Of a stretch of DNA of 64,000 nt, positions 41,244 to 52,319 are shown piece after piece. This DNA is from Rodentibacter myodis. GTDB taxonomy: Bacteria; Pseudomonadota; Gammaproteobacteria; Enterobacterales; Pasteurellaceae. Positions within the stretch are counted from its first letter, which is position 1; every line of letters begins with the position of its first letter. Below the pieces are notes generated by a model. That model was given only the letters and a program-made list of their open reading frames with translations. It was not told the DNA's origin and made no database searches. Position numbers and translations under genes: made by a program. The DNA lies in NCBI RefSeq assembly GCF_001999305.1, contig NZ_MLHQ01000008.1, positions 1-64,000 of the forward strand. Reading direction: 5' to 3'.

Positions 41244-41679
41244 ATATCCAACGCCTCACGTTGATTTTATAACGGCGATAATCTTCACCAAATTTTTCTT
41301 CCAAATACCTTTCTTCCTGAGCAATTTGAACACGATTTATAAGAAAAATAAAAGTCACGACGCCAATCCAAGCCGCTAAATTTCCTAACCATAATGCCCA
41401 CGCTATCAAGCCAATCAATAAGCTCAAATACATTGGGTTACGGGTAACCCGAAAAATACCGGAAGTAACAAGAACGGTTGTTTTGTTTAATTGTTGTGGA
41501 TCAATCGTTGTTTTATGCCGATAAAATTGCCAACTACTTGTTATAGCAAGAAATCCCTCACACAACACACAAGCCAAAATAAGAAAAGGATAACGAGGGT
41601 AAGACACCATTAATGGCAAAAAATACATTCCTATGCCAATACAAAAACACAGAATAGGGGGAGGAAATAATGACCGCAT
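41242..41679 (-). CDS. Isoprenylcysteine carboxyl methyltransferase-like membrane protein
   Basis: A 145-residue protein with four helices. 'FRVTRNPMYLSLLIGLIAW' and the C-terminal 'EERYLEEKFGEDYRRY' are hallmarks of the ICMT/PEMT methyltransferase fold found in many bacterial proteins. A prenylated substrate is unlikely in bacteria; phospholipid or small-molecule methylation is possible. It lies 30 bases after yfgM and may end that operon in place of bamB. Confidence 0.75.
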   Translation of the reverse strand: MRSLFPPPILCFCIGIGMYFLPLMVSYPRYPFLILACVLCEGFLAITSSWQFYRHKTTIDPQQLNKTTVLVTSGIFRVTRNPMYLSLLIGLIAWALWLGNLAAWIGVVTFIFLINRVQIAQEERYLEEKFGEDYRRYKINVRRWI

Positions 41680-41709
41680 AAAAATAAACGCCCATTTGGG
41701 CGTTTCTCA

Positions 41710-42324
41710 TTAAAGATTATTCAGTTTCATTTGAGCCGCTTGTTGTTCTAGCGGACTACCTGTTTGAAGTACCTGTTCAAAACTATTTTTTGCCGCCGTG
41801 TTATCGCCTTTTGCCAATTGAATATCGCCAATTAATAACGCTTTGCGCGCAGCAAAACTTGCGGTTTTGACTTGGTTAAGGGTCGTTAATGCACCATCTA
41901 ATTGTCCTAGTTGGAACTGTACCGCCCCTAAACGCAATGCGGCAAGTGATGTTAAAACCTCATCTTGAGATTGATTCAATGCCTGCTGTAACGCAGCTTC
42001 CGCCGCAGCAAAATCTTGTTTGGCGACTGCATTTTTAGCTTCATCAAACAACGCAAATACCGCATAAGTAGTTTTGCTGTTAGCTTGCGCAAACTCTGTT
42101 AATTTTGCCTTTTGTGCTGAGGGATCCTGCTCGGCAGCATAAATCAACGCATCATAGCCGGCAGAAGCCTCTGCAATTTGATTGGCTTGGTGCGCCTGCC
42201 AATAACGCCAACCAAACATACCGCCAACACCTAAAATAAAAGCAACAATGATGGTTTTGCCGTTTTCCTTCCACCAATCTTTTAACTGATTAATCTCTTG
42301 TTCTTCTTCAATGGAATATGCCAT
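41710..42324 (-). CDS. yfgM: YfgM, SecYEG-associated ancillary protein
   Basis: A 204-residue protein: short cytoplasmic part 'MAYSIEEEQEINQLKDWWKE', one helix 'TIIVAFILGVGGMFGWRYW', then a periplasmic TPR-like domain. YfgM works with PpiD at the Sec translocon in chaperone transfer. It follows hisS by 19 bases, the conserved order. Confidence 0.9.
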   Translation of the reverse strand: MAYSIEEEQEINQLKDWWKENGKTIIVAFILGVGGMFGWRYWQAHQANQIAEASAGYDALIYAAEQDPSAQKAKLTEFAQANSKTTYAVFALFDEAKNAVAKQDFAAAEAALQQALNQSQDEVLTSLAALRLGAVQFQLGQLDGALTTLNQVKTASFAARKALLIGDIQLAKGDNTAAKNSFEQVLQTGSPLEQQAAQMKLNNL

Positions 42325-42343
42325 TTTACTTTCCTTTTACTGA

Positions 42344-43615
42344 CTAAAATTGCGCACGAATATAATCAATCACTAATGTGTTATCAAGTGTTTGCTGTTC
42401 CACACCGCCATTTAAATGTTTAACAACGATTTGGTTATTTTGAACTTCACTTTCACCAATCACTAACGCCAAGACTGCACCGGATTTATCCGCACGTTTA
42501 AATTGTTTTTTAAAGTTACCGCCCGAACAATGCAACATTGTGCGTAAGTGCGGTAATTCCGAGCGTAGTTTTTCTGCCAGTTGGAATGCCGCCAATGTTG
42601 TGCCTTCACCTTGATAAACAACATAAATATCAACCGCACTTTTCACCGGCACATTTGCATTTACTTCTTGCACCAAAAGAACCAAACGTTCCAGCCCCAT
42701 CGCAAACCCAACACTTGGAGTAGGATGACCGCCAAGCTGTTCAACCAAGCCATCATAACGTCCACCACCACACACTGTGCCTTGCGCACCAAGTGCAGAA
42801 GTCACCCACTCAAACACGGTTTTATTGTAATAATCCAATCCACGCACGAGCTTTGGATTAATTTCATATTGAATACCTACCGCATCCAATAATGAACATA
42901 ATTGCGTAAAATGCTCACGACTTTCATCATCTAAATAATCAAGTAATTTAGGCGCACCGTCTAACACTTTTTGCAATGCTTGATTTTTGCTATCTAAAAT
43001 CCGTAACGGATTTTTCACTAAGCGTTCTTTTTCTTCATCACTCATTAAATCTTGATGATTTTCTAAGAAAGCTACCAAGGCGGCACGATAGTTTGCCCGC
43101 GCTTCTAATGAGCCGATCGAATTGAGTTGCAAAGAAACATCTTTATCAATGCCTAAGGCTTTCCAAAGACGGGCGGTCAAAATAATTAATTCTGCATCAA
43201 TTTCCGGATTGGCAATGCCGAACACTTCTACGCCGGCTTGGTGGAATTGGCGATAACGCCCTTTTTGTGGGCGTTCGTGACGGAACATCGGCCCCATATA
43301 CCATAAACGTTGTTCATTATTGTAAATCCAACCGTGCTCAATCGCTGCACGCACACAACCTGCCGTGCCTTCCGGACGAAGGGTTAATTGCTCATCATTA
43401 TCCCAAAAGGTGTACATTTCTTTTGATACCACATCGGTAACCTCCCCTATTGCCCGCGCAAATAATGGGGTACTTTCCACAATCGGCATACGCACTTCGG
43501 AATAGCCATAGCTACCCAATACGGCACGCACTTGCCCTTCAACCCATTGCCATAATGGGGATTCTGTTGGTGAGCAATCGTTCATACCACGAATTGCTTG
43601 AATTGTTTTTGCCAC
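42344..43615 (-). CDS. hisS: Histidyl-tRNA synthetase
   Basis: A 423-residue class II synthetase. Motif 2 '[17 protein letters not shown]', the HisA motif '[15 protein letters not shown]', and motif 3 '[14 protein letters not shown]' are intact, and a C-terminal anticodon-binding domain follows. It charges tRNA-His and is essential. It lies nine bases after ispG. Confidence 0.97.
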   Translation of the reverse strand: MAKTIQAIRGMNDCSPTESPLWQWVEGQVRAVLGSYGYSEVRMPIVESTPLFARAIGEVTDVVSKEMYTFWDNDEQLTLRPEGTAGCVRAAIEHGWIYNNEQRLWYMGPMFRHERPQKGRYRQFHQAGVEVFGIANPEIDAELIILTARLWKALGIDKDVSLQLNSIGSLEARANYRAALVAFLENHQDLMSDEEKERLVKNPLRILDSKNQALQKVLDGAPKLLDYLDDESREHFTQLCSLLDAVGIQYEINPKLVRGLDYYNKTVFEWVTSALGAQGTVCGGGRYDGLVEQLGGHPTPSVGFAMGLERLVLLVQEVNANVPVKSAVDIYVVYQGEGTTLAAFQLAEKLRSELPHLRTMLHCSGGNFKKQFKRADKSGAVLALVIGESEVQNNQIVVKHLNGGVEQQTLDNTLVIDYIRAQF

Positions 43616-43624
43616 GCGTTTTCC

Positions 43625-44731
43625 TTAAATAATGCGATTTTTCGGATCTTGCAGTGCGACTTTCGCACGGATCTTCGCTTCTAATTGATTAATAATATCT
43701 TCGTTGTCAAAACGTTCTTTTTGGCGTTCGCCATCAACATAGTAACCGCTTTTTTTGTTCCCACCGGTTACCCCTAAATCGGAAATCAAGGCTTCCCCCG
43801 GCCCATTGACGACACAACCAATAATGGAAACATCCATTGGTGTAATAATGTCTTCAAGGCGTTGTTCTAACGCATTTACCGTGCCGATAACGTCAAATTC
43901 CTGACGGGAACAGGTTGGGCAGGCAATAAAATTGATACCGCGGGAACGGATACGGAGCGATTTTAAAATATCAAACCCGACTTTGATTTCTTCCACCGGA
44001 TCTGCCGCAAGGGAAACCCGCAACGTATCGCCAATCCCCTCGGCAAGTAACATTCCCAAACCAATTGCCGATTTTACCGCCCCTGCACGCGCCCCACCGG
44101 CTTCCGTAATGCCTAAATGCAATGGCTGTTTAATGGCTTTCGCAAGTAAGCGGTAAGATTCAACGGCTAAAAACACATCGGAGGCTTTAACACTCACCTT
44201 AAACTGATCGAAATTAAGGCGATCTAAAATCTCTACGTGGCGTAATGCCGATTCCAACAAGGCTTGCGGGGTGGGTTCGCCATATTTTTCTTGCAGATCT
44301 TTTTCTAAAGAACCCGCATTCACGCCAATACGAATAGGGATATTTTTGTCTTTGGCACAATCCACTACGGCACGAATACGATCTTCACGTCCAATATTGC
44401 CCGGATTAATTCGCAGACAATCCACACCATATTCCGCCACTTTAAGGGCTATGCGATAATCAAAATGAATATCCGCCACAAGGGGAACATTCACTTGCTG
44501 TTTAATCACTTTAAAGGCTTCTGCCGCCTCCATTGTCGGCACGGAAACACGCACAATATCCGCTCCAACACGTTCTAAAGATTTAATTTGTGCAACGGTT
44601 GCTTCAACATCCGTAGTGCGGGTATTGGTCATAGACTGTACGGCGATAGGCGCATCGCCACCAATCGGCACATTACCTACATAAATTTTGGTCGATTCAC
44701 GACGCTTAATTGTCGGTTGAAAAGCTGACAT
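43625..44731 (-). CDS. ispG: 4-hydroxy-3-methylbut-2-en-1-yl diphosphate synthase
   Basis: A 368-residue enzyme of the non-mevalonate isoprenoid pathway. Its Fe-S cluster ligands are visible in '[12 protein letters not shown]' and '[16 protein letters not shown]'. The TIM-barrel part begins '[17 protein letters not shown]'. It lies 12 bases after rodZ. Confidence 0.97.
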   Translation of the reverse strand: MSAFQPTIKRRESTKIYVGNVPIGGDAPIAVQSMTNTRTTDVEATVAQIKSLERVGADIVRVSVPTMEAAEAFKVIKQQVNVPLVADIHFDYRIALKVAEYGVDCLRINPGNIGREDRIRAVVDCAKDKNIPIRIGVNAGSLEKDLQEKYGEPTPQALLESALRHVEILDRLNFDQFKVSVKASDVFLAVESYRLLAKAIKQPLHLGITEAGGARAGAVKSAIGLGMLLAEGIGDTLRVSLAADPVEEIKVGFDILKSLRIRSRGINFIACPTCSRQEFDVIGTVNALEQRLEDIITPMDVSIIGCVVNGPGEALISDLGVTGGNKKSGYYVDGERQKERFDNEDIINQLEAKIRAKVALQDPKNRII

Positions 44732-44742
44732 ATCGTCCTCTA

Positions 44743-45762
44743 TTAAGGTTGTGAAAGTTTGAATTTTGCCACGCGTCCATCCACTTTTAACGGATAATTT
44801 TCCCCTTTATAAGTAATGCGAACGTTACCCGGCGCCCCCACGATCAAGGAAAATTCATTTCCATTAAAAGTAAGCACTTCGCCCTGTTTATATTCTTTTT
44901 GTGCAAGCACTTTACGATTTTGATCTTTCACGCTTAGCCAACTGGTATTTTTTAACACTTCGACGATTAAATCACCCTGTACGGCAGGCGGAGCAAGAGA
45001 AATACTCGGATTTTCAACCGCACTTTGCGTGTCGGCAAGCGGCGGTTCACTTTCTGTAGTTTTGCTTTCAGGCTCGGTAAATGTTGCTGATTTTGGTAAT
45101 GGATTTTCGACTATTTCAGGCTGAGTTTGTGGCACATTTTCAGTTTCTTTCACCTCTGCCACATTTTCATTATTTGTTGAAGTTGGTGTTGTCGCCACAA
45201 TGTCCACTGCCGGTGTTGAGGTTGACACCGATTGAACCGCCGGAATTTCAACAGACTGAGAAGAAGTATTTTCCGTTGCGGTCGTACTTTCCGAACCGGA
45301 AACATAGTTTTGCACCAAGCTATCACGTTCTTCATTGGATTTTTGATAGTTTTGCCACCACCACAAGCCTGTCATACTCAAGGCAACCAAAAGCACCAAA
45401 GCGGTTAAATACCCCACCCAACGACTATGGGAAGCATATCGATTAACAGAACGTGTCGTGCGAGCGGTTTTGGCAAGATCGTTTTTTTCTACCTCGCCAA
45501 AAGCCAAATCAGCCCATAAACTTTCGGGTAAACGTAAAAACTTGCCATAGTTACGCACATAACCTTTCATAAAGGTTGCCGGAATATTTTTTTGGATAAA
45601 TTCGTTATTTTCGATTTGGGCTAAAATGATAGGGCGTAAAGCAATTTGCTTAGACACATCTTCAAGGGAGAGATTAAGTGCTTCACGTGCCTGACGAAAT
45701 TTTTCACCAAGCGTCAGCACCGCTTCGGGTTGTTCTTCAATTTGTTTGGCTTGCATATTCAT
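44743..45762 (-). CDS. rodZ: Cell-shape protein RodZ
   Basis: A 339-residue protein. The N-terminal HTH_25 domain includes '[20 protein letters not shown]' and binds MreB. One membrane helix lies near residues 117-135 ('[20 protein letters not shown]' region). A long Ser/Thr/Glu-rich linker precedes the C-terminal DUF4115 beta domain ('[20 protein letters not shown]'). It links the MreB cytoskeleton to wall synthesis. Its place between pilW and ispG is conserved. Confidence 0.92.
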   Translation of the reverse strand: MNMQAKQIEEQPEAVLTLGEKFRQAREALNLSLEDVSKQIALRPIILAQIENNEFIQKNIPATFMKGYVRNYGKFLRLPESLWADLAFGEVEKNDLAKTARTTRSVNRYASHSRWVGYLTALVLLVALSMTGLWWWQNYQKSNEERDSLVQNYVSGSESTTATENTSSQSVEIPAVQSVSTSTPAVDIVATTPTSTNNENVAEVKETENVPQTQPEIVENPLPKSATFTEPESKTTESEPPLADTQSAVENPSISLAPPAVQGDLIVEVLKNTSWLSVKDQNRKVLAQKEYKQGEVLTFNGNEFSLIVGAPGNVRITYKGENYPLKVDGRVAKFKLSQP

Positions 45763-45831
45763 AAGATCTTACGGTTATGGGCTACAATTAAGGGCTGAAT
45801 TTTAAAGTCCCAAGCCCATTTTGGCAACGTT

Positions 45832-46377
45832 TTATTTGATTTGATTCAGTTTTTCCGCGCGAGCTTGATCAATTTGCCGCAATTTATTGATCGCTTGTTG
45901 ATAAACATCCTTTTGATTGGAAGCCTGTGCGCAAAGCGCCATATTTTCATAGGTATCTGCTTGTCGATAATAATGCGGTGAAGACAAGGCCCGTTCAAAA
46001 GCTTGAAAGGCTTGTTCAAACTGCCCTTGCCCGCATAAAAATGTGCCGAAATTATTATAGGTATCACCTTGTTTATCATCGAGTTTTATGGCTTGAAGGT
46101 AGGATTCCCGTGCGCCATTCACTTCACCTTGTAATTGATAAAAATAGGCAAAGGCGGAATGAACAAAATAGTAATTTTTATCGTGTTCTAAGGCTTTATC
46201 CAGATTTTGTTTGGCTTGAGGCAGATTATTTTGTTGCAAATAACCCAGTGCCAATTCCACCCGCGCTTTTGCCGCCTGCCGTTTATTAAAATCGGCGGGT
46301 GGCGATTGCGACACGCAGGCTGAAAAAATAAGAGGAAAAATGACCGCACTTAAATATCGAATAAAGAAAGGTTTCAT
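45832..46377 (-). CDS. pilW: PilW/PilF-like TPR lipoprotein
   Basis: A 181-residue lipoprotein from the ATG at 46377 (MKPFFIRY); lipobox 'LIFSAC' puts the lipid on Cys near residue 20. Several TPR units follow, such as 'AFAYFYQLQGEVNGARESYL'. Homologues stabilise type IV pilus secretin multimers, relevant to natural transformation. It is in the rlmN-pilW-rodZ-ispG order. An uptake sequence (46343-46351) lies in the signal-peptide codons. Confidence 0.85.
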   Translation of the reverse strand: MKPFFIRYLSAVIFPLIFSACVSQSPPADFNKRQAAKARVELALGYLQQNNLPQAKQNLDKALEHDKNYYFVHSAFAYFYQLQGEVNGARESYLQAIKLDDKQGDTYNNFGTFLCGQGQFEQAFQAFERALSSPHYYRQADTYENMALCAQASNQKDVYQQAINKLRQIDQARAEKLNQIK

Positions 46378-46392
46378 TTTTCCTCCCAATCA

Positions 46393-47526
46393 CTAATTTA
46401 CTTGTGTAATGCCAATATTTTGTCCGAATTGGCGTTTCATTGCCGTACGTTTGGTGCGGTCAATCACATCGCCGGCGAGCTGTCCGCAAGCGGCATCAAT
46501 ATCATCACCACGGGTTTTACGTACAATCACGGTAAAACCATATTCCATCAATGTTTTTTGGAAGCGATCAATACGACTATTGGAGCTTTTCGCATAAGGT
46601 GCTTGTGGGAACGGATTCCACGGAATCAAATTTATTTTACAAGGGGTATTTTTTAATACTTCTGCAAGCTGATGGGCGTGTTCCACCTCATCATTAACGT
46701 GATCAAGCATCACATATTCAATCGTCACTTTTCCGTGGTTTGCGTTGGAAACGCTTAAATAACGGTTCACCGAATCAATCAAACTTTTAATATTGTATTT
46801 TTTGTTAATCGGTACAATTTCATCGCGCAATTCATCGTTTGGTGCGTGCAAGGAAATCGCCAATGCCACATCAATCATTTTGCTTAAATTATCCAACGCC
46901 GGCACGACACCGGAAGTTGAAAGGGTGACGCGGCGTTTGGATAAGCCATAGGCAAAATCATCCAACATAATTTCCATCGCCGGCACAACGTTAGCCACAT
47001 TTAATAAGGGTTCACCCATTCCCATCATCACCACATTGGTAATTGGACGGATACCGGTCACGCCAAAATTACCGATAATTTTTGAAGCCCGCCATACCTG
47101 CCCTATAATTTCCGATACCGTCAAGTTACGGTTAAAACCTTGTTGAGCAGTGGAACAAAAAGTACAAGCCAAAGCACATCCCACTTGGGAAGAAACGCAT
47201 AAGGTTGCACGATCAGCTTCCGGAATATAGACGGTTTCGACCTGCTGTTCGCCCACTTGCATTGCCCATTTTATTGTGCCATCGGCAGAACGTTGTTCCA
47301 CCGCCACTTCAGGGGCTTTAATTTCCGCTACCGCTTTTAATTTTTCCCGCAATTTTTTATTGATGTTGGTCATATTGTCGAAATTATCTTCGCCAAAATG
47401 ATAAATCCATTTCACTAATTGATCCGCTCGAAAGGGCTTTTCACCCAGCTCTTGAAAAAATTCACGCATCTGTTGGCGGGTTAAATCCATTAAATTGATT
47501 TTTTTCGGTTCGGTTTGTTCTAACAT
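46393..47526 (-). CDS. rlmN: Dual-specificity RNA methyltransferase RlmN
   Basis: A 377-residue radical SAM enzyme. The cluster motif CxxxCxxC is '[15 protein letters not shown]', with 'MGMGEPLLN' and the reactive C-terminal cysteine in '[11 protein letters not shown]'. It methylates A2503 of 23S rRNA and A37 of some tRNAs. It heads the rlmN-pilW-rodZ-ispG-hisS-yfgM operon. The divergent spacer 47527-47772 contains only promoters and uptake sequences. Confidence 0.96.
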   Translation of the reverse strand: MLEQTEPKKINLMDLTRQQMREFFQELGEKPFRADQLVKWIYHFGEDNFDNMTNINKKLREKLKAVAEIKAPEVAVEQRSADGTIKWAMQVGEQQVETVYIPEADRATLCVSSQVGCALACTFCSTAQQGFNRNLTVSEIIGQVWRASKIIGNFGVTGIRPITNVVMMGMGEPLLNVANVVPAMEIMLDDFAYGLSKRRVTLSTSGVVPALDNLSKMIDVALAISLHAPNDELRDEIVPINKKYNIKSLIDSVNRYLSVSNANHGKVTIEYVMLDHVNDEVEHAHQLAEVLKNTPCKINLIPWNPFPQAPYAKSSNSRIDRFQKTLMEYGFTVIVRKTRGDDIDAACGQLAGDVIDRTKRTAMKRQFGQNIGITQVN

Positions 47527-47772
47527 AAAGCCTCGTTGCTACACATTACGGCGATGGAAATTGCGGCACGGCTACAACAAAAAGCACCACAACAAAAAGC
47601 CTGAATAAAAATGAGTGGCGATTTTACAGATTTGTCGGTGGATAAGCTAGCAGATTTCCCAAAACAAACGCATTTTTGACCGCACTTTTTACGTATCTCA
47701 TCACAAAAATACAATCTATTTAACCCAAAAGTGCGGTAAAATACGCGCCCATTTTATTTATCGGTGTTTGTT

Positions 47773-48648
47773 ATGTTAAAAAAATGCTTTCCAATTTTAT
47801 TTTTTATCCCGACTTTAGCGATGGCACAATCCTATGTAGTTTACGATTTCACCCGTGATAAAGTGTTGGAAAGTCACGCCCCTCACCACGTTCAACCCAT
47901 TGCCTCTGTCACCAAATTAATGACCGCAAATGTGTTTTTGGAAAATAACAAAAATCCTCGCTGCACCGCCTCCATCACCGATGATGATTATGATTACATT
48001 AAAGGCACACATACAAAATTACCTAAATATACGCCCATTTCCTGCAATGAATTATTGAAAGCAATGCTGGTTAATTCCGACAATTATGCGGCACACGCCC
48101 TTTCCCGTTCGGCGGGAATGAGCCGTTTGCAATTTATTCAAAAAATGAATGAAAAGGCTCGAGCATTAGGTATGCGTTCAACACGTTTCACCGATAGTTC
48201 CGGTCTATCGGAAAGCAATATTTCAAGCGTAATGGATTTAGTAAAACTGGCGAAATATTCGATGAATAAACCACAAATCCAGACGCTTTCCAATATGCCT
48301 GCCGCTTACATTCAAGCCGGATCACGTAATGTTTTTGTGAAAAACACCAACAAACTGGTGCGTGAAGAAGTATTTGATGCGGCAATTAATAAAACCGGTT
48401 ATATCCGCGAATCGGGCTATAACCTTGTGTTTATCAATAAACATCCTTGCCGAAATTCAACCATTGGTGTAATTAGCCTCAATAACAGCTCTTCCCAATA
48501 CCGCACCAATTTCACCAAAGGAAAATTGGAAAAATACGGCTGTATCGCCGGACACCGCCTTCACAATTTCACCGCCGATGAAGCCCAATACGAAGAAGGT
48601 TATGACGAAGAAGGATTGAGTAATCTGATCGAGCAGCTTTCTAAATAA
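47773..48648 (+). CDS. pbpG: D-alanyl-D-alanine endopeptidase, PBP7 type
   Basis: A 291-residue periplasmic peptidase; the ATG at 47773 (MLKKCFP) is preferred to a GTG nine bases earlier. A signal peptide ends near 'LAMAQ'. The serine peptidase motifs are 'IASVTKLMT' (SxxK), 'LVNSDNYAAHAL' (SxN) and 'INKTGYIRE' (KTG). It cleaves peptidoglycan crosslinks. The acidic C-terminal tail is variable. Confidence 0.92.
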   Translation: MLKKCFPILFFIPTLAMAQSYVVYDFTRDKVLESHAPHHVQPIASVTKLMTANVFLENNKNPRCTASITDDDYDYIKGTHTKLPKYTPISCNELLKAMLVNSDNYAAHALSRSAGMSRLQFIQKMNEKARALGMRSTRFTDSSGLSESNISSVMDLVKLAKYSMNKPQIQTLSNMPAAYIQAGSRNVFVKNTNKLVREEVFDAAINKTGYIRESGYNLVFINKHPCRNSTIGVISLNNSSSQYRTNFTKGKLEKYGCIAGHRLHNFTADEAQYEEGYDEEGLSNLIEQLSK

Positions 48649-48684
48649 AAGGAAGGATATTTACGTAATCAAGAAAATTTTAAT

Positions 48685-48707
48685 CAGTCCGAACCCGGCT
48701 CGGACTG
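48685..48707. terminator. Bidirectional terminator between pbpG and srlR
   Basis: CAGTCCGA (48685-48692) and TCGGACTG (48700-48707) form a stem with loop ACCCGGC, flanked by A- and T-rich DNA on both sides, between convergent genes. Confidence 0.85.
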
Positions 48708-48718
48708 AATTTATTTAA

Positions 48719-49489
48719 TTACTCGGCAATAAGTACTTGAATATTCTTTTCTAATAAAGCCTGATGAATTTGTTTATCCAGCCCATTATCCGTTATTACT
48801 ACATCAATTTTATCTAACGGACACACCACATTCGGGCTACGTCGTCCAAATTTTGAAGAGTCTGCCAGAACAATAATCTCCCGAGCAGCCCCCGTCATTG
48901 CTTGACTCACTCCGTGTACTTCATTAAATGTAGTCAACCCCAGTTCTAAATCAAACCCATCAGTACCGATAAATAATTTATCAAAATTAAATTTTTCAAA
49001 AGTGGACTCAGCCAAAACACCGTGAAAAGAAGCCGATCTTGCCCGATAAGTTCCCCCACACATTAATAATTCATAATTATTTTCTAAACTTACCAAACTA
49101 TTAATGATGTGCAGACTGTTGGTCATAATGGTTAAGTTATCCAGTTTTCCCAATAATGGAATCATTTGTAAGACGGTACTGCCCGAATCAATAATTACCG
49201 AGTCACCATCTTTTAACAAACTGACTGCCATTTTGGCAATCTTACGTTTTTGTTCCAAATTGATATGAGTTTTATTCGCCATCGGTAATTCGTCATCTTC
49301 TTTTTCATTACCGACCAGTATGACGCTACCGTAAGTGCGTAAAACTTTTTGCTCGTTCTCCAGTATAGTTAAATCTTTACGAATAGTCGTACCCGTCGTA
49401 GCAAAAAACTGTGCCAAGGTATCTACTGTAGTTTTACCATTGGTTTGTAAATAATCTAAGATCGCAAGTTGTCTTTCTTTTGGTTTCAT
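48719..49489 (-). CDS. srlR: DeoR-family regulator of the sorbitol operon
   Basis: A 256-residue repressor. The DeoR HTH reads '[20 protein letters not shown]' and '[12 protein letters not shown]'; the sensor domain has '[20 protein letters not shown]' and '[18 protein letters not shown]'. It is the last gene of srlAEBD-gutM-srlR, the E. coli order, and would repress the operon in the absence of sorbitol. gutQ is missing: pbpG follows instead. Confidence 0.88.
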   Translation of the reverse strand: MKPKERQLAILDYLQTNGKTTVDTLAQFFATTGTTIRKDLTILENEQKVLRTYGSVILVGNEKEDDELPMANKTHINLEQKRKIAKMAVSLLKDGDSVIIDSGSTVLQMIPLLGKLDNLTIMTNSLHIINSLVSLENNYELLMCGGTYRARSASFHGVLAESTFEKFNFDKLFIGTDGFDLELGLTTFNEVHGVSQAMTGAAREIIVLADSSKFGRRSPNVVCPLDKIDVVITDNGLDKQIHQALLEKNIQVLIAE

Positions 49490-49511
49490 AAAACATCCGT
49501 AATAGTCACGA

Positions 49512-49874
49512 CTATTGCAAACGGATTGCTTCCTCTAGCGCGTCTTGTGATGCTTTACTATGCGGAAAAATCTGCGCCGGAATAATTTCACTATGCAATA
49601 ATCCTTGTAATGAAGTAATCGTTTGAGGCGTAGAAAAAACACTTAACCCTTTTATTATAAACGAATTTACGACACAACAATTTTGATCAAACGCGACGGC
49701 AATGACGACTTTGGGCTTGAATCGTCCCTTAGAACGACCTACTCCCACATTCCCTTGCTGACATAGTAACGAAAACGCTTTATTAAATTGGGAAATTTGT
49801 CGCCAACCGAGTAAGATTTGCAAAACCCAAGCAATAATAGCAATTAAAATAAGCGAATTAGTTACATTTTCCAT
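49512..49874 (-). CDS. gutM: GutM, glucitol operon activator
   Basis: A 120-residue protein with an N-terminal helix '[19 protein letters not shown]' and the conserved '[19 protein letters not shown]'. The family activates the sorbitol operon in enterics. It lies between srlD and srlR as expected. A 236-base spacer (49875-50110) separates it from srlD with no gene seen. Confidence 0.85.
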   Translation of the reverse strand: MENVTNSLILIAIIAWVLQILLGWRQISQFNKAFSLLCQQGNVGVGRSKGRFKPKVVIAVAFDQNCCVVNSFIIKGLSVFSTPQTITSLQGLLHSEIIPAQIFPHSKASQDALEEAIRLQ

Positions 49875-50110
49875 AAGATTATCTCATATTTTAGAATTTA
49901 TTTTGAGCGGAATAAAACATTTATAGCAAAATTTATCATACTGCAATTTATGTAAACCAATAACCCCTCTCTAAAATGACCGCACTTTAAAAATAGATAT
50001 ATGAATGGATTCCTTATAACCTGAACTACCGACTTGATATAAAAAATAGCAAGCCGGTTGATAATTTAAACAATTTTTAGAATATTCTTATCCAATCAAG
50101 AAAAGAAAAT

Positions 50111-50893
50111 CTAAAACATCACCTGTCCTCCGGTAATATTTATTGATTGTCCCGTACAATAGGCAGCCTGTTCACTGGCATAAAACAATAAAACATTCAA
50201 TACATCTTGATAATCACAACCTCGTTTTAATGGTACTTTATCAATATAAACCTGTTCCACTTCTTCAGGGGAAATGCCTAATTTTTGTGCATATTGAGGA
50301 ATAAGCGATTGAAACATTGGTGATTTAAGTAAATTACCCAGCATTAAAGAATGTACGGTAATCCCCTTATCTGCCAAATCTAATGCTAATGATTGCGTTA
50401 AACCAACGCCACCAAATTTTGCCGCACTATATCCAGAATTATGCTTGCTGCCTACCTTGCCGGATTTAGAATTAATTTGGATAATTCTTCCCTTAATACC
50501 GTCACGAACCATTAATTTGGCAAATTCTCTGGCGCATAGAAAATAGCCGGTTAAATTAACCTGCACTGAAAATTCAAAATCTCGTAAGCCAAACTCAGTA
50601 ATTGGTGCAGCCTTAGCAACGCCTGCACTATAAACCAATAAATCGCTACGTCCAAAAGCCTGATCAACGTTATTTGCTAACGCAATAACACTCGCTTCAT
50701 TTGTTGCATCAACCTGAAAACCTTGCGCGACTGATTTCCCTAATTTTCGATTAATATCCTCTGCAGTTTTTTGTGCATTTTCTCCGTTTAAATCCGCAAC
50801 CGCCACCCGGTAACCATTTTCAGCTAATCCTGCACATAAAAAAGCGCCTAAGGTTTGTCCACCACCAACAACAATGGCTACTTTTGAATTCAT
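50111..50893 (-). CDS. srlD: Sorbitol-6-phosphate 2-dehydrogenase
   Basis: A 260-residue short-chain dehydrogenase. The NAD site is 'VVGGGQTLGAFLCAGLAENG' and the catalytic Tyr-Lys pair is 'NSGYSAAKFGGVGLTQ', with Ser in 'IIQINSKSGKVG'. It oxidises sorbitol 6-phosphate to fructose 6-phosphate. It lies 11 bases after srlB. Confidence 0.94.
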   Translation of the reverse strand: MNSKVAIVVGGGQTLGAFLCAGLAENGYRVAVADLNGENAQKTAEDINRKLGKSVAQGFQVDATNEASVIALANNVDQAFGRSDLLVYSAGVAKAAPITEFGLRDFEFSVQVNLTGYFLCAREFAKLMVRDGIKGRIIQINSKSGKVGSKHNSGYSAAKFGGVGLTQSLALDLADKGITVHSLMLGNLLKSPMFQSLIPQYAQKLGISPEEVEQVYIDKVPLKRGCDYQDVLNVLLFYASEQAAYCTGQSINITGGQVMF

Positions 50894-50904
50894 ATTATGA
50901 CTCC

Positions 50905-51270
50905 TTAATTTTTAATAATGCTTAAAATACTATTTTCTGCAATATCCATTGGAATATTACCTTTTACATGAATTGTTCCTGGGTATTCCGCCACTTCAGC
51001 CCCATCAAAACGCCAAGTAACATGCCCAAGTTCTTTCAAATTAATATTTGCGACTTGACCAATTGCTGTAATTTGAAAGTTTTTATCATCAATTTGTAAT
51101 ATATCGCCTAATTCAATATTAGTTTGTAATTCACCGTGAGAATGAATAAAGCAATAGTCCTCTAAATCGACCGGCGCACCTTGTTTAAAGGTAATTAACA
51201 TATTTTCCATAAGTGCTTCACGGGCAAATTTACCAATCTTGGTAAATTGAGTTTGATAAATAATTGTCAT
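50905..51270 (-). CDS. srlB: PTS glucitol/sorbitol IIA component
   Basis: A 121-residue single-domain PTS protein. The phosphorylated histidine is probably in 'YCFIHSHGELQTN' (about residue 43). 'FKQGAPVDLEDY' and 'LGHVTWRFDGAEVAEYPGTI' match the glucitol IIA family. It passes phosphate from HPr to SrlE. Confidence 0.93.
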   Translation of the reverse strand: MTIIYQTQFTKIGKFAREALMENMLITFKQGAPVDLEDYCFIHSHGELQTNIELGDILQIDDKNFQITAIGQVANINLKELGHVTWRFDGAEVAEYPGTIHVKGNIPMDIAENSILSIIKN

Positions 51271-51319
51271 TTAAAATCCTTTTTTTAGAGAGCGGCACAT
51301 ACCGCTCTTTATTAATTCG

Positions 51320-52306
51320 TTAATAAATATATGCCGATACAAACCAAGCAATTAATACGGTTGGAGCGCCTGTCAAAAAGCGGCTAACCAATACTGATGG
51401 CACACCAACCCGAACCGTATCCTGCTTAGCTTCCGCTAAAGACAAACCAACCGGAATAAAATCACAGGCAGCTTGCGCATTAATGGCAAACAATGCCGGT
51501 AATGCCAAATGTGGCGGAATATTTCCTAATCCAATTTGTACACCAACTAACGTGCCGATAACCTGTGCGATAACAGCTCCCGGCCCAAGGAATGGTGATA
51601 AAAATGGAAAAGAACAAATCAATGCCAATGTCACCAAACCTATCGGACTATTTGCTAACGGTGTTAAACCATGCGCAATCCAATCCCCCAACCCCGAAGC
51701 AATAATGATCCCAATCAATGCAGAAACAAATGCCATAAACGGTAGAATTGTTTTCAACACCGTATCAATCGTATCGCGTCCAGCTTGGAAGAAAATAGCT
51801 ACGACAGCGCCCATCCCCATCCCTATTTTTGCGAGCAAACCATCGCTTTGTTCAGTGATTTTCTTCGTACTGTCATAATTTTTAAATGCAATGGTTTGAT
51901 TATTATCAATATCTTCTGAAGCTTCTTGTGATAATTCGGCATCAATTAAAGTAATATTATTTTCCTTTACAGCGGATACATAAATATCTTCCAGAATATA
52001 TTCTGCAAGCGGTCCTGACTTTCCGGTTGCATGAATATTAATCGTAGGAATCCGCCGTTTAGGGTACAATCCACAGCGTAGTACACCACCACAATCAATA
52101 ATGGCGATACCAATTTCGTTGCTTTCCGGCTCACCCTCTTTAAAACCGTCAACAGCCTCCCAACCGGTCAACTCAATTAAACGATCAACAATGCTTGGTC
52201 TTGTTCCTGCGGTCATATATAGAATTTTTTTATCTGCCACAACCGGAATAGTCAAAGGTCCACCCCAGCCACTGTTGCCTTTTTCAATATAAAGTGCTTT
52301 TGTCAT
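51320..52306 (-). CDS. srlE: PTS glucitol/sorbitol IIB(C) component
   Basis: A 328-residue protein. The IIB domain holds the phosphocysteine in '[20 protein letters not shown]'. After the linker '[20 protein letters not shown]' come membrane helices with '[19 protein letters not shown]' and '[20 protein letters not shown]'. With SrlA and SrlB it imports and phosphorylates sorbitol. It lies 13 bases after srlA. Confidence 0.95.
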   Translation of the reverse strand: MTKALYIEKGNSGWGGPLTIPVVADKKILYMTAGTRPSIVDRLIELTGWEAVDGFKEGEPESNEIGIAIIDCGGVLRCGLYPKRRIPTINIHATGKSGPLAEYILEDIYVSAVKENNITLIDAELSQEASEDIDNNQTIAFKNYDSTKKITEQSDGLLAKIGMGMGAVVAIFFQAGRDTIDTVLKTILPFMAFVSALIGIIIASGLGDWIAHGLTPLANSPIGLVTLALICSFPFLSPFLGPGAVIAQVIGTLVGVQIGLGNIPPHLALPALFAINAQAACDFIPVGLSLAEAKQDTVRVGVPSVLVSRFLTGAPTVLIAWFVSAYIY

Positions 52307-52319
52307 ATATTGTTACTCC

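Noticed and set aside
47520-47714. 64-residue cysteine-rich frame upstream of rlmN
   Set aside because: Covers the divergent promoter and an uptake sequence; no domain.
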